A stretch of DNA of 64,000 bases from Parasphingopyxis sp. Lineage in GTDB: Bacteria; Pseudomonadota; Alphaproteobacteria; Sphingomonadales; Sphingomonadaceae. Below are positions 7,990 through 17,363 of this stretch, piece after piece (positions within the stretch are counted from its first letter, which is position 1; the number at the start of each line of letters is the position of its first letter). Location of the stretch: contig NZ_JANQNS010000003.1 of assembly GCF_028279465.1 (NCBI RefSeq), positions 1 to 64,000 on the forward strand, written 5' to 3'. The notes below the pieces were generated by a model that saw only the letters and a list, made by a program, of their open reading frames with translations, had not been told where the DNA came from and searched no databases. The position numbers were made by a program, and so were the translations under genes.

Positions 7990-8625
7990 ATGTATCGCCT
8001 TGCCGCCCTTGCCCTCGCCGCTGCACCCCTGGCTCTATCGACGGCCGCAATCGTCGCGCCCGAACCCGCAGCGGCGCAGCAGGATACACTCGCTCAGGTG
8101 CAGCGGCATCTGCGCGCCGTGAATACGATGCGCGCCGATTTCATCGAAACGAACCGCGCCGGCCAATCGGTGCGCGGCGAGATGTTTTTGAAGCGCCCCG
8201 GCAAAATCCGCTTTTCCTACGAGGAAGGCGTCAACATGCTCGTCGTGTCGGATGGGCGGGCGCTGACATTCGTGGATTATGACGTCCGCCAGGTGCAGCG
8301 CTGGCCGATCGGCGATTCTCCGCTTTCGGTGCTGCTCAACCCGGATCGCGATCTGTCGCGCTACGCCCGGGTGATCGATTCGGGCCGCAACAGCGAAGTG
8401 CGCGTCCGCGCGCGCGATCCCGAGCATCCCGAATATGGCACGATCACGATCACCTTCCTGCGCAACCCATCCGCGCCCGGCGGGCTGATGCTGCAGGGCT
8501 GGACCGTGCTCGATTCGCAGAACAATCTGACGACGATCAACCTTGCCAATCAGCGGTTCGGCATGGCGATTTCCGACCGGACGTTCCGGTTCCGCGATCC
8601 GCGTCCACGCAACCGCCGCCGCTAG
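7990..8625 (+). CDS. lolA: LolA-family outer-membrane lipoprotein carrier
   Basis: This 211-residue protein has a Sec signal peptide (hydrophobic core at about residues 4-20, cleavage near AAAQQ at 28-30). The mature part has the LolA half-barrel pattern: VQRHLRAVNTMRADFIETN, RGEMFLKRPGKIRFSYEEG, DYDVRQVQRWPIGDSPL. LolA ferries lipoproteins from the LolCDE transporter through the periplasm to the outer membrane. The C-terminal tail is unusually basic (RPRNRRR). The ftsK-lolA-xthA order is common in sphingomonads, apart from the inserted cassette upstream and the repeat element downstream. Confidence 0.9.
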   Translation: MYRLAALALAAAPLALSTAAIVAPEPAAAQQDTLAQVQRHLRAVNTMRADFIETNRAGQSVRGEMFLKRPGKIRFSYEEGVNMLVVSDGRALTFVDYDVRQVQRWPIGDSPLSVLLNPDRDLSRYARVIDSGRNSEVRVRARDPEHPEYGTITITFLRNPSAPGGLMLQGWTVLDSQNNLTTINLANQRFGMAISDRTFRFRDPRPRNRRR

Positions 8626-8836
8626 ACCCGCAAAGCATCTCTGTCCGCCGCACGTGAAGCGCGCTCCGGCGTTCGCCTGTGCGTTTCTGGAGATGGATTG
8701 CCGCTTTTCATTCATCCGCGCGTCAGGAAAGGGCCGTTAAAACTACATGCATGGAAGCGCCTGATGGCCATGCGGAATTCCCCTGTTGTCCGCATCCGCC
8801 GCGTTTCCGTACCTAGCGTGACGAACGACTAGGTTT

Positions 8837-8880
8837 GGCCCCTGCTCCAAATGCCCCCGGAGCGGGGGCCATCTATTTTA
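8837..8880 (+). terminator. hairpin terminator in the lolA-xthA gap
   Basis: A 12-bp stem pairs GGCCCCTGCTCC (8837-8848) with GGAGCGGGGGCC (8859-8870), with one mismatched or wobble position, and is followed by the T-rich ATCTATTTTAG. It lies over 200 bases after lolA, so it may end the lolA transcript or an unannotated small RNA. The rest of 8626-8836 shows no coding pattern. Confidence 0.55.
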
Positions 8881-8911
8881 GCTTGGTAGAAAATCGCCGC
8901 ACCGGGATTTG

Positions 8912-9049
8912 TTTGTCAGAACGTTGCTCGCGCAACGTCGCCGCACCGACCCACTCCCCCTCCCGGCCTCCCACAGGGTATGCTTATTGGGAGGTCGGGA
9001 GGGGGAGTGGGCCGGTGCGGCGCTCGACCGATAGGTCGAGTCTGACAAA
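8912..9049. repeat. nested-palindrome intergenic element, copy 1
   Basis: The element is bounded by TTTGTCAGA (8912-8920) and its complement TCTGACAAA (9041-9049). Inside are a left arm hairpin ACGTTGC-TCGC-GCAACGT (8921-8938), a long GC-rich central palindrome whose core arms read CCCCTCCCGGCCTCCC and its near-complement, and a right arm hairpin CTCGACC-GATA-GGTCGAG (9023-9040). It occupies the lolA-xthA gap. A left extension (about 8890-8911) with GCCGCACCGGGATTTG resembles the left side of copy 3. Short reading frames through it are spurious. Confidence 0.9.
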
Positions 9050-9100
9050 TAATAGCCCCCCAGTGGCGCTTCGCCTCAAGCCCCGCTAGAGGCTTCTGCC

Positions 9101-9895
9101 ATGGCGTCTACCCTCAAGATCGCGACCTGGAACATCAATTCGGTCCGCTTCCGCATCGGCATCGTCGAACGCTTTCTCACCGAAGAAGCGCCCGACATAT
9201 TATGCCTGCAGGAAACGAAAACGGTCGACGAGACCTTCCCGGCCGACGCGCTCGCGGCGCTCGGTTATGAGCATCAGGCGCTGAACGGCCAGAAGATGCA
9301 CCACGGCGTCGCCATCGTCAGCAAGCTACCGCTGCACGAAGAGCAACGGCTCGACTGGCAGGCCAATGGCGAAGCGCGGCATGTCGGCGTCCGGCTCGAT
9401 TGCGGCTTTCATCTCGAAAATGTCTATGTCCCCGCTGGGGGCGATGTTCCGGATCGTGAGCAAAATCCCAAATTCGGCCAGAAGCTCGATTTTCTGGAGC
9501 GTATGACCGATTGGTCGAATGCGCTGAACCGGCCGACCCTGCTCGTTGGCGATTTCAATGTCGCACCGCTTGAATCTGACGTCTGGAGCCACAAGCAACT
9601 ACTCAAGGTCGTCAGCCACACGCCGATCGAAGTCGAGCATCTGGACCGGCTGCAAGAAGCGAATGACTGGGTCGATCTCGGCCGACACTTCGTACCGCCG
9701 CCCGAACGCTATTACAGCTGGTGGAGCTATCGCGCGAAGGATTGGGCCGCCTCGGATCGCGGCCGGCGGCTCGATCATATGTGGGCGAGCCCCGATCTGG
9801 CCGAAAAGGCCGTCGCGCATACCGTCCACGAACCGAGCCGCGGTTGGTACAAGCCGTCCGATCATATTCCGCTGGTCACCGAATTCCGTGTCTGA
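9101..9895 (+). CDS. xthA: exodeoxyribonuclease III (AP endonuclease)
   Basis: This 264-residue enzyme of the exonuclease III/APE1 fold cuts DNA 5' to abasic sites and removes 3' blocking groups in base-excision repair. Motifs: [10 protein letters not shown] near residue 10, LQETK (metal-binding Glu) near 38, the GDFNVAP motif starting near residue 150, and the catalytic SDHIPL near 253. All key residues are present and the length is standard. The start at 9101 follows the repeat element, which separates it from lolA. It overlaps ribA by 8 bases, indicating co-transcription. Confidence 0.95.
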   Translation: MASTLKIATWNINSVRFRIGIVERFLTEEAPDILCLQETKTVDETFPADALAALGYEHQALNGQKMHHGVAIVSKLPLHEEQRLDWQANGEARHVGVRLDCGFHLENVYVPAGGDVPDREQNPKFGQKLDFLERMTDWSNALNRPTLLVGDFNVAPLESDVWSHKQLLKVVSHTPIEVEHLDRLQEANDWVDLGRHFVPPPERYYSWWSYRAKDWAASDRGRRLDHMWASPDLAEKAVAHTVHEPSRGWYKPSDHIPLVTEFRV

Positions 9896-10967
9896 CGCAC
9901 CGCTTTCTGGCGGCGACAGCCGCAAGGTCGCACGCGCCATCGACGCACTCCGGCGCGGATGGCCGGTTATGTGCGGCGATACGAGCGGCGCCGTGCGGAT
10001 TCTCGCCGTCGAAACCGCCCATACACAAGGACTGGATGCGTTCGATGCCGACGGTCCAGCGGATATACTGATTGGCGCAGGCCGCGCCGAAACGCTGAAA
10101 CTCGTCAACCAGCGCGAGGCCGCCACACCCGGCGCGCCCGTCCGCATACGACGCGAAAATTGGCACGATCTTGCCGCGGCGATCGCCATCGCCGACCCCG
10201 CCTTCGATTTGAGGACGCCGCTCAAAGGTCCGTTTCACGCGGTGTCACTTGCGAATCCCGAGGCCTGTACGGCCGCTCTGAAACTGGCGCGGCTGGCGAA
10301 TTTGCTGCCGGCTCTGTTTGTATCGAAAGGGGATGGCGGCGATGTGGTAACGCTCGCGGATATCGATGCCTATGACGACCCGAACGATCTTGTTATCGCG
10401 GCGCGCGCCCGGCTGCCGGTGGCCGCTGCAGAGCAAGCCGAGATCGTCGCATTCCGCCATCGCGCCGATTCGGCTGAACATATTGCGCTGATCATCGGCG
10501 CACCCAACGGCACGCCGCCGCTGGTCCGCCTGCATAGCGAATGCCTGACCGGCGATGCGCTGGGTTCACTCAAATGCGATTGCGGGCCGCAATTGGCGCA
10601 GGCGTTGGCCGGGATGGCCACCGAAGGCTGGGGCATATTGATCTATCTGCGACAGGAGGGGCGCGGCATCGGGCTCGTCAACAAACTGCGCGCCTATGCG
10701 CTGCAAGATCAGGGTTTCGACACGGTCGACGCGAATACCCGTCTCGGTTTCGCCGTCGACGAACGCGATTTCGGCGTCGCCGCACGCATGCTGGGTCTAC
10801 TCGGCCAGCTCGAGATTCGCCTGCTCACCAACAATCCGGAGAAAGTCGCGGGGCTCGAAGCTGCCGGCATTACCGTTCGTGAACGCGTCGGCCATATCTA
10901 TGGCGAGAACCCGCATAATGAGCGCTATCTCGCAACCAAGCGCGACCGGACCGGCCACCAGCTCTGA
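9888..10967 (+). CDS. ribA: GTP cyclohydrolase II with degenerate N-terminal domain
   Basis: About 359 residues from GTG 9888 (overlapping xthA by 8 bases). The C-terminal half is GTP cyclohydrolase II, the first committed enzyme of riboflavin synthesis (GTP to a diaminohydroxy-ribosylaminopyrimidine phosphate). The zinc cysteines are in [16 protein letters not shown], near residues 219, 230 and 232, and [11 protein letters not shown] contacts the substrate. The first ~150 residues resemble a decayed DHBP-synthase-like (RibB) domain by position and general pattern, but catalytic motifs were not recognised, so it is probably not bifunctional. The open frame extends upstream inside xthA, but that part is the shadow frame. 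Confidence 0.92.
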   Translation: MSDAPLSGGDSRKVARAIDALRRGWPVMCGDTSGAVRILAVETAHTQGLDAFDADGPADILIGAGRAETLKLVNQREAATPGAPVRIRRENWHDLAAAIAIADPAFDLRTPLKGPFHAVSLANPEACTAALKLARLANLLPALFVSKGDGGDVVTLADIDAYDDPNDLVIAARARLPVAAAEQAEIVAFRHRADSAEHIALIIGAPNGTPPLVRLHSECLTGDALGSLKCDCGPQLAQALAGMATEGWGILIYLRQEGRGIGLVNKLRAYALQDQGFDTVDANTRLGFAVDERDFGVAARMLGLLGQLEIRLLTNNPEKVAGLEAAGITVRERVGHIYGENPHNERYLATKRDRTGHQL

Positions 10968-10977
10968 GATCGGCGCT

Positions 10978-11646
10978 TTACGCCTCGATCGCGGCGAGGA
11001 GCGATCCCAGTTCGCGATAATCTGAAACGATGTGATGTGCGCCGGCGGCTTTCAGCTTCTCATCATGCCCATCGCGGATATGGCCGCCAGCGAGCAAACC
11101 GACGACCGTCATTCCGGCGGCGGAACCCGCCGCGGCTCCCGTAGGACTATCCTCGATGACGAGGGCCTTTTCGGGCGCAACCGACAATTGCTGCGCGACG
11201 TGCAGATAGATGTCGGGATACGGCTTCCCGCGCGCAAATCCCGCTGCACTATAGACATGCTCGCCGAAATGATGGTCGAGGCGAAACCGCTCCAAACACC
11301 GGTCGAGCCAGTCACGGGCGCTGGAAGAGGCGATCGCGCGGTTGCGATGCGCCTGGGTTTCCACGAAACCGGCCACGCCATCGATCGTCTTGATTTGATC
11401 GGCCAGCGTCTCGACGGCCTCGTCGACAAGCCGCTCGACCGTGCCTTCCGGAAAGGTCCTGCCGCACTGCTCTTCGATCAGTGGCAAGCAGTCGCTCCAC
11501 CGTTTGCCGCAATAGCGGTCGAGCGCCTGATCAAGCGTCGTCGGGCTGCCATTTTGCGACAGAAACTCGGCGAGAGCGACATTGGCAATGACTTCGCTGT
11601 CGGCGATCACCCCATCGAAATCGAAGATGATGGCCTTGAACCTCAT
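10978..11646 (-). CDS. HAD-superfamily phosphatase/phosphoglucomutase-like hydrolase (subfamily IA)
   Basis: About 222 residues. Motif I FDFDGVIADSE (nucleophile Asp and acid/base Asp) is near residues 7-17, followed by a helical cap domain. Motif II is ASSSARDW, and motif IV VIEDSPTGAAAGSAAGM sits in the C-terminal part. The 'VIADSE...' and 'SPTG' signature is closest to the beta-phosphoglucomutase/GPP branch, so a small sugar-phosphate substrate is likely but unspecified. ATG 11646 starts at MRFKAIIFDFDGV; the frame extends further upstream over the neighbouring gene end but lacks family similarity there. It converges with ribA (10 bases between stops). Confidence 0.85.
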   Translation of the reverse strand: MRFKAIIFDFDGVIADSEVIANVALAEFLSQNGSPTTLDQALDRYCGKRWSDCLPLIEEQCGRTFPEGTVERLVDEAVETLADQIKTIDGVAGFVETQAHRNRAIASSSARDWLDRCLERFRLDHHFGEHVYSAAGFARGKPYPDIYLHVAQQLSVAPEKALVIEDSPTGAAAGSAAGMTVVGLLAGGHIRDGHDEKLKAAGAHHIVSDYRELGSLLAAIEA

Positions 11647-11656
11647 CCGGCAAATC

Positions 11657-12337
11657 TCAATTGCGCGCGCCGAACAGCGCGGTACCCACGCGCACATGCG
11701 TGGCGCCGCACATGACCGCAGTCTCATAATCAGACGACATGCCCATGCTCAGCGCGCTGAGGCCGTTTTCCTCCGCCAGCTTCGCAAGCAGGGCAAAATA
11801 GGGCGCCGGCTCGAGACCATATGGTGGGATGCACATAAGGCCGGCGATATCGAGTCCCGCATCGCGCGACCGGGCAAGCAGATCGGGCAGGTTGGCAATC
11901 GCGCAGCCGCCCTTCTGATCTTCGTCGCCGATATTCACCTGCACGAACAGCGACGGGCGTCGGTCCGTCTTGGCGAACGTCTTGGCCAGCGCCTTGACGA
12001 GCGACGGGCGGTCGACGCTGTGAATCGCATCGAACAGCGCGACCGCGTCCTCCGTCTTGTTCGATTGCAGCTGGCCGACAAGGTGCAATTCGATATCGGG
12101 CGTTTCGGCCTTGAGCGCCGGCCATTTGTCCTGCGCTTCCTGCACACGATTTTCGCCGAAGACGCGTTGGCCGGCGGCGATCACCGGGCGGATTGCCGCT
12201 GCATCGTGCGTCTTGGAGATCGCTATGAGGGCGATATCGGCCGGTTCGCGCCCCGCACGCTTTGCCGCGCGCGCGATGGCGTCCTCGACGGCCGATAGCC
12301 GGTCTTCGGGAGCGGAGGGATTATCGCCTGTGGCCAT
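11657..12337 (-). CDS. YggS/PROSC-family PLP homeostasis protein
   Basis: About 226 residues forming the alanine-racemase-like TIM barrel of the YggS (PLPBP) family, which binds pyridoxal phosphate and buffers it in the cytoplasm. Visible motifs: IALIAISKTHDAA, where the Lys carries PLP, GENRVQEAQDKW, LHLVGQLQSNKT (phosphate-binding region) and SMGMSSDYETAV near the C-terminus. The start ATG 12337 overlaps the start of the divergent ThiE-like gene (ATG 12336), so the two starts share a base pair region and must be regulated from promoters inside each other. Confidence 0.9.
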   Translation of the reverse strand: MATGDNPSAPEDRLSAVEDAIARAAKRAGREPADIALIAISKTHDAAAIRPVIAAGQRVFGENRVQEAQDKWPALKAETPDIELHLVGQLQSNKTEDAVALFDAIHSVDRPSLVKALAKTFAKTDRRPSLFVQVNIGDEDQKGGCAIANLPDLLARSRDAGLDIAGLMCIPPYGLEPAPYFALLAKLAEENGLSALSMGMSSDYETAVMCGATHVRVGTALFGARN

Positions 12338-12911
12338 GACGCCTGCTATAGGAAGCCGCGTGCGACGCGGCCACCCACTTCCCCGGCTCTGGATGATGAC
12401 TGACGAACGGCAGGGCGAGTCGCTATGGCCGGCGCTCAAGGCCCTGCCGCGCGGCAGCGGCGTGATCGCACGACACTACAGCCTCGCCCCGCGCCAACGG
12501 CGTCGGCTGATCGCGCGTATCCGAAAGATTGCGCGCGCGCGGCGGCTCGTTCTGATCGTGGCTGGGTCAGCGAAACTGGCCCGCTCGGTTCGCGCGGACG
12601 GTTTTCATCGCCGAACAGGTCACCGCACGCCGCGCGACCTGCTGCGCACGGTTGCGGTCCATAACCAAATCGAGCTGCGGCTCGCCGAGCGGATCGGCGC
12701 CAATCTCGTCTTTCTATCACCCATATTTCCGACAGACTCGCATCCGGGTGGTCGAACGCTGGGCCGTGTGCATTTCGGTCAGCTCGCAACGCGATCGCAT
12801 ATCCCGGTCATCGCATTGGGCGGAATGGATGCGGCTCGCGCGCGCAGCTTGCGAACGCTCGGACTATATGGATGGGCGGCGATCGGCGCGCTTACGCCGG
12901 CGCGAAACTAG
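12336..12911 (+). CDS. thiamine-phosphate synthase-like protein (ThiE family, degenerate)
   Basis: About 191 residues with a partial TIM-barrel pattern: PLPRLWMMTDERQG near the N-terminus, GSGVIARHYSLAPRQRRRLI, the HNQIELRLAERIGANLVFLS region, SPIFPTDSHPGG, which is the phosphate-loop region of ThiE, and VIALGGM near the end. The canonical ThiE motif HxGQxD is not conserved (FHRRTGHRTP occupies the region), so true thiamine-phosphate synthase activity is uncertain; it may be a TenI-type relative. The start is chosen at ATG 12336 because the conserved LPRLWxMTDE motif would be cut by the next ATG (12393). Its TAG stop overlaps the stop of the convergent gene within one CTAG. Confidence 0.7.
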   Translation: MTPAIGSRVRRGHPLPRLWMMTDERQGESLWPALKALPRGSGVIARHYSLAPRQRRRLIARIRKIARARRLVLIVAGSAKLARSVRADGFHRRTGHRTPRDLLRTVAVHNQIELRLAERIGANLVFLSPIFPTDSHPGGRTLGRVHFGQLATRSHIPVIALGGMDAARARSLRTLGLYGWAAIGALTPARN

Positions 12912-13627
12912 AAGCGGAAGGCCGTTCCGACATAGACAGCCTGGCTGTCGCGGCGTTCGACATCGGGCTGTTCGAGCCGATGCTGGCGCTGATAGCGGAC
13001 ACCGCCGGTGATCGCGACATTGCGGGCAATGCTGTACGACCCGCCGACATCGACCGCGAGACGTTCTTCATTGTCGATCAGGCTTGGCCCGGATTCTGCG
13101 GCCGGTCGATCGGCCGAAACCTGAACCCGGGTGCTCCAGCGCCGGCCGGAATAGCTGACGCCGACATCCGCCGATTCGCGGGCCCGGCCCGGAATAACGC
13201 CATTATCGACCCGGGCGACATCGCCGGAAATGGCGAATCGCCGCCAGCCGACCGAGACGCCGAGATTATAGGCCGATGGCGTGATCGCCGTAACGCCGGT
13301 CGAGGAGGTCTGCGCCATCGCGATTTCCGCGTTGCGTTCTGCTTGCGCCGTGGTCGTGGCGCGGGCGCGCACAGCCACCGTGACCGGGCGATCGCCCTGC
13401 CGCGAGGAAGAAGGCGTAAACCGCATGCCGCGGCTGGAAATGCCGGCGCGGCGCAGAGCGCGGGCCATCGCGGGATCGCCAGAGGCCGGCGTAAAGGTGC
13501 CCATGGCGCCTGGGGCACTGAGAGACAGCGAACGGGCCTGCGATTCGGCCGCATCGGGCATAGCCGTCAAACCGGCGACAAACAGCGCCGATCCCGCCAA
13601 AGCTGCCAATGTGACGCGCCCGTACAT
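12908..13627 (-). CDS. secreted beta-strand-rich protein, probable outer-membrane barrel
   Basis: About 239 residues from ATG 13627, with GGAGGGAG about 8-15 bases upstream. A signal peptide is evident (YGRVTLAALAGSALFVAGL, cleavage around SQA at 31-33). The mature part alternates short polar/hydrophobic strands (NLGVSVGWRRFAISGDVARV, ADVGVSYSGRRWSTRVQVSA, LAVDVGGSYSIARNVAITGG) and ends in VYVGTAFRF, with a C-terminal Phe as in outer-membrane beta-barrels. A small barrel or autotransporter-like surface protein is inferred; no specific family was recognised. It is divergent from the DUF3576 gene across a 198-base gap. Confidence 0.7.
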   Translation of the reverse strand: MYGRVTLAALAGSALFVAGLTAMPDAAESQARSLSLSAPGAMGTFTPASGDPAMARALRRAGISSRGMRFTPSSSRQGDRPVTVAVRARATTTAQAERNAEIAMAQTSSTGVTAITPSAYNLGVSVGWRRFAISGDVARVDNGVIPGRARESADVGVSYSGRRWSTRVQVSADRPAAESGPSLIDNEERLAVDVGGSYSIARNVAITGGVRYQRQHRLEQPDVERRDSQAVYVGTAFRF

Positions 13628-13665
13628 AATCCTGTTATTCTCCCTCCGACATTGCCCTAGCATGA

Positions 13666-13721
13666 AGCTTGCGAGTCTTTCCACAGGCCGGAGTCGAATC
13701 CGGCCCAGTGTTGCGCAAGCT
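13666..13721 (+). other. nested stem-loop in the 13.6-13.8 kb intergenic gap
   Basis: An outer 8-bp stem AGCTTGCG (13666-13673) pairs with CGCAAGCT (13714-13721). It encloses an inner 7-bp hairpin GGCCGGA-GTCGAA-TCCGGCC (13686-13705) that looks like a tRNA T-arm but lacks one loop base. TCCACA and then a T5 run follow. It could be a small structured RNA, a terminator-like element or a protein site; no known RNA family was recognised. It sits between two divergent genes. Confidence 0.4.
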
Positions 13722-13825
13722 CCACAACCCGCTTTTTCGCGACTCGGAAGAGCGCGCTTGCGGGGGTTGCCCAAGCGGCTATAACCGGGCTTTGTTTCGC
13801 TTTCATTTCCTCGCAGGTAAGTATC

Positions 13826-14257
13826 ATGTTCCGTATGCGCAATGCCGCCTTTGCCGCCCTTCTGCCGCTGACTCTGATGGCCTGTGGCGGCGGCGATCGC
13901 CCCAGTCAGGAACTCGCTCCGGCGCAGATCTCGACGATCGGGGTTAACAGCTATCTCTGGCGCGCAAGCCTCGAAACCCTGTCCTTCATGCCTATGGCGC
14001 AGGTCGATTCGGCCGGCGGCGTGATCGTGACCGACTGGTATGCGAATCCGGCCGCGCCCACGGAGCGCATGAAACTGACGGTGACGATACTCGATCGCGA
14101 CCTGCGCGCCGATGCGCTGACCGTCGCCGCCTCGCGCCAGCTCTACAACGGTGCGCAATGGCTCGAAGCGCCGGTTCAGGCCGCCACTGTCCAGCGGCTC
14201 GAGGAGATTATTCTCACCCGGGCCCGCGAATTGCGCCGCAATACCGTGATCGGCTGA
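13826..14257 (+). CDS. DUF3576-family lipoprotein
   Basis: This 143-residue protein begins with a lipoprotein signal: basic MFRMRN, hydrophobic core, lipobox LMAC with the lipidated Cys near residue 20. The mature part carries the DUF3576 pattern IGVNSYLWRASLETLSFMPM and GGVIVTDWYANPAAPTERMK. DUF3576 proteins are alphaproteobacterial and of unknown function, and their genes often stand directly before leuS-lptE-holA, as here. That context hints at a role in envelope biogenesis alongside LptE. A 198-base gap with a nested stem-loop lies upstream. Confidence 0.9.
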   Translation: MFRMRNAAFAALLPLTLMACGGGDRPSQELAPAQISTIGVNSYLWRASLETLSFMPMAQVDSAGGVIVTDWYANPAAPTERMKLTVTILDRDLRADALTVAASRQLYNGAQWLEAPVQAATVQRLEEIILTRARELRRNTVIG

Positions 14258-14301
14258 GGCCGGTCATGGCCACAGCGCCGCACTAGACGAAAGTTTTGAC
14301 A

Positions 14302-16821
14302 ATGCCGTCTCGCTTCAATCCGCAAGCGGTGGACCAACGATGGCAGAAAGCCTGGGAAGAGGCCGGTACTTTCGCCGCCGATTCCGCAGCCGCCAAGCCG
14401 AAAAGCTATGTGCTGGAGATGTTCCCCTACCCGTCGGGGCGCATCCATATGGGCCATGTCCGCAACTATACGATGGGCGATGTGCTCGCCCGCTATCGGC
14501 GGATGACGGGGTATGAAGTGTTGCACCCGATGGGCTGGGACGCATTCGGCATGCCGGCCGAGAACGCGGCGATGGAAAAGAAGGTTCATCCCGGCGCATG
14601 GACGCGCGCCAATATCGAGGCGATGCGCGGCCAGCTCAAGCGGCTCGGCTTCGCGCTCGACTGGACGCGCGAGCTTTCGACCTGCGAACCTGAATATTAT
14701 GGCCATGAACAGGCGCTGTTCCTTGATCTGTTCGCGGCGGGCCTCGTCTATCGCAAGGAAAGCGTGGTAAACTGGGATCCGGTCGACATGACCGTGCTCG
14801 CCAACGAGCAGGTGATCGACGGCAAGGGCTGGCGCTCGGGCGCGCCGGTCGAACGCCGCAAGCTCAGCCAATGGTTCCTGAAGATTACGGATTTTGCCGA
14901 GGACCTGCTCGCCGGTCTCGACGAGCTCGACGACTGGCCGGACAAGGTGAAACTGATGCAGGAAAACTGGATCGGCAAGAGCCGCGGCCTGCGCTTTCGC
15001 TTTACGCTCAGCGAGCCGGTCAACGGGCAGAGCCAGCTCCAGGTTTTCACGACCCGGCCCGATACGATTTTCGGCGCGAGCTTCGTGGCCGTCGCCGCCG
15101 ATCATCCGCTCGCCGACGCCGTGGCGGCGAAGAACCCGGATGCGGCCGCCTTTGTCGCGCAATGTCAGTCCGGCGGTACGTCGGCGGCCGATATCGAAAG
15201 CGCGGAAAAGCTGGGCTTCGATACGGGCCTGAGCGCCGCGCATCCCTTTGAGCCGGAATGGGAACTGCCCGTCTATATCGCGAATTTCGTGCTCATGGAT
15301 TATGGCACGGGGGCGATATTCGGCGTACCGGCGCACGACCAGCGCGACATGGATTTCGCGCGTAAATATGGCCTGCCCGTCCGCCGTGTAGTCGCAGACG
15401 GCAACACAACGGATTCCGAATTCGACGGCGACGAGGCCTTTTCGGGCGACGGCCCCCTCGTCAATTCACGCTTTCTCGACGGCATGGACGTCGAGACGGC
15501 GAAGAGCGCCGTTATCGCCCGCGCCGAAGAGGGTGGATGGGGCGAGGGCACGACCGAATGGCGGCTGCGCGACTGGGGCGTCTCGCGCCAGCGCTATTGG
15601 GGCACTCCGATCCCAATCATCCACTGCCCCGAATGCGGCGCGGTGCCGGTGCCACGCGACCAACTGCCGGTCGCCCTGCCCGATGACATCGATTTCGAAA
15701 AACCCGGCAACCCGCTCGACCGGCACCCGACCTGGAAACATGTCGATTGCCCGCAATGCGGAGAAGCGGCGCTGCGCGAAACCGATACGCTCGACACCTT
15801 CGTCAACAGCAGCTGGTATTTCATCCGCTTTGCGAGCCAGCCCGACGACAAAGCGTTCGACCGGGCCGAAGCCGAGGCCTGGCTGCCGGTCGGCCAGTAT
15901 ATCGGCGGCGTCGAACATGCGATCCTGCATTTGCTCTATGCACGCTTCTGGACGCGGGCCCTGAACCGGACCGGCATGCTCGACGTGAAAGAGCCGTTTG
16001 CAGGCCTTTTCACGCAGGGCATGGTCACGCACGAAACCTATCAGCACGGCGATGGCAGCTGGCTATCGCCGGACGAAGTGCAGCGCGACGGCGAAGACTG
16101 GGTGCATGTCGAAGACGGCACGCCCGTGACGACGGGCCGTATCGAGAAGATGTCGAAATCGAAGAAGAACGTCGTCGATCCCGATCCCATCGTCGACCAA
16201 TATGGCGCAGACGCGGTGCGCTGGTTCATGCTGTCGGACAGCCCGCCCGAGCGCGACCTGCCCTGGACCGAAGCCGGCATCGAAGGTGCCTGGCGCTTTA
16301 CGCAGCGGCTCTGGCGGCTGATCGAGGGCAATGCACGCGGTGAAGGTGTCGATGAAAGCCTCGACCGCAAGCTGCACCAGACGATTGCCGGGATCGGCGA
16401 AGATATCGAGGCGTTGTCCTTCAACAAGGCCGTCGCCAAAATCTACGAACTCACCAACGCGATCGAAAAGGCCCAGCCGAGCGCAAGCCGCGACACCGCG
16501 ATCCGCACCATCGTGCGCCTCGTCGCGCCGATGGCGCCGCATCTGGCCGAAGAAAGTTGGCAGGCGCTGGGCGAGACCGGGATGGTCGCCGATGCGCCCT
16601 GGCCCGAGGCCGATCCGGCGCTGCTGGTCGAAGACGAAGTGACGATCGCCGTGCAGGTGAACGGAAAACTGCGCGATACGCTGTCCGCCGCCAAAGGCAC
16701 GTCGAAAGCCGATCTCGAAGCATTGGCGCTCGGATCGGAGAAGATCGCGCGACAGCTTGATGGTGGAACGCCCAAAAAGATTATCGTCGTGCCCGATCGT
16801 CTGGTAAATATCGTCGCGTGA
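14302..16821 (+). CDS. leuS: leucyl-tRNA synthetase
   Basis: This 839-residue class I synthetase charges tRNA-Leu. The HIGH-equivalent HMGH is at residues 49-52, and KMSKSKKN begins near residue 616. The CP1 editing domain sits between them ([12 protein letters not shown], and [13 protein letters not shown] with the conserved Asp). The zinc-type Cys pairs CPECG and CPQCG are near residues 440 and 480. ATG 14302 is preferred over the in-frame TTG at 14296. The end overlaps the lptE start by 4 bases. Confidence 0.97.
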   Translation: MPSRFNPQAVDQRWQKAWEEAGTFAADSAAAKPKSYVLEMFPYPSGRIHMGHVRNYTMGDVLARYRRMTGYEVLHPMGWDAFGMPAENAAMEKKVHPGAWTRANIEAMRGQLKRLGFALDWTRELSTCEPEYYGHEQALFLDLFAAGLVYRKESVVNWDPVDMTVLANEQVIDGKGWRSGAPVERRKLSQWFLKITDFAEDLLAGLDELDDWPDKVKLMQENWIGKSRGLRFRFTLSEPVNGQSQLQVFTTRPDTIFGASFVAVAADHPLADAVAAKNPDAAAFVAQCQSGGTSAADIESAEKLGFDTGLSAAHPFEPEWELPVYIANFVLMDYGTGAIFGVPAHDQRDMDFARKYGLPVRRVVADGNTTDSEFDGDEAFSGDGPLVNSRFLDGMDVETAKSAVIARAEEGGWGEGTTEWRLRDWGVSRQRYWGTPIPIIHCPECGAVPVPRDQLPVALPDDIDFEKPGNPLDRHPTWKHVDCPQCGEAALRETDTLDTFVNSSWYFIRFASQPDDKAFDRAEAEAWLPVGQYIGGVEHAILHLLYARFWTRALNRTGMLDVKEPFAGLFTQGMVTHETYQHGDGSWLSPDEVQRDGEDWVHVEDGTPVTTGRIEKMSKSKKNVVDPDPIVDQYGADAVRWFMLSDSPPERDLPWTEAGIEGAWRFTQRLWRLIEGNARGEGVDESLDRKLHQTIAGIGEDIEALSFNKAVAKIYELTNAIEKAQPSASRDTAIRTIVRLVAPMAPHLAEESWQALGETGMVADAPWPEADPALLVEDEVTIAVQVNGKLRDTLSAAKGTSKADLEALALGSEKIARQLDGGTPKKIIVVPDRLVNIVA

Positions 16822-17363
16822 TACGGATCGCCGCCCTTGGCCTGGTTTTGATGACGCTGCTCTCGGCATGTGGTTTGCGACCGCTCTATGGCGGCGCGGA
16901 ATCGCCGGCGCGGCAAACGCTGGGCGCAGTCGAAATCGGCGGAATACCGGGCCGTGCCGGTTATCTGATGCGCGGCGCGCTCGCCCAGCGGCTGGGCGCG
17001 GTGGGGAGCGAAACGCCGCGCTACCGGCTCGAAGTGACGCTCGACGACCGCATCGAAGGGTTCGGTGTGCGCGCCGACAATGCCGTGACTCGCGAACGGC
17101 GGACGCTGCGCGCGCGCTTCCAACTCGTCACCATCGACCGCGGCACGGTATTACTTGACGCGACGGCGGGCTCGGACGCGGGCGTCGATGTTGTTTCGTC
17201 CGAATACGCGACGATCGCGGCCGAGGATTCGGCGCTGGAGCGACTGACGGAGCAGGTCGCTGATCAGATCGTGGCCCGTATCGCGCTGTACGCGACACGG
17301 CGGGCCGAACAGCAGGCGGGTAATCCAGCACCGGAACCCGTGGCCGATACGGAACTGCCCTAG
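16818..17363 (+). CDS. lptE: LptE-like LPS-assembly lipoprotein
   Basis: About 181 residues. The N-terminus is a lipoprotein signal with lipobox LSAC (Cys 18) followed by GLRPLYGG, the hallmark of LptE homologues in alphaproteobacteria. The rest is the compact alpha/beta fold ([30 protein letters not shown]). LptE plugs the LptD barrel and helps insert LPS into the outer leaflet. The start is GTG 16818 within the leuS stop (GTGA overlap), and holA begins immediately after its stop, so leuS-lptE-holA are one operon. Confidence 0.88.
   Translation: MIRIAALGLVLMTLLSACGLRPLYGGAESPARQTLGAVEIGGIPGRAGYLMRGALAQRLGAVGSETPRYRLEVTLDDRIEGFGVRADNAVTRERRTLRARFQLVTIDRGTVLLDATAGSDAGVDVVSSEYATIAAEDSALERLTEQVADQIVARIALYATRRAEQQAGNPAPEPVADTELP

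Noticed and set aside
8835-9089. 84-residue open frame through palindrome copy 1
   Set aside because: It is formed by the repeat; similar frames appear in other copies and have no coding support.
13666-13730. possible tmRNA acceptor piece
   Set aside because: The T-arm-like loop lacks one base, and neither the tmRNA acceptor GGGGC nor a tag frame is nearby.
13756-13790. tRNA-Leu-like stretch GCGGGGGTTGCCCAAGCGGC
   Set aside because: It resembles a tRNA 5' end and D-arm, but no anticodon or acceptor complement follows, so it is not a tRNA.
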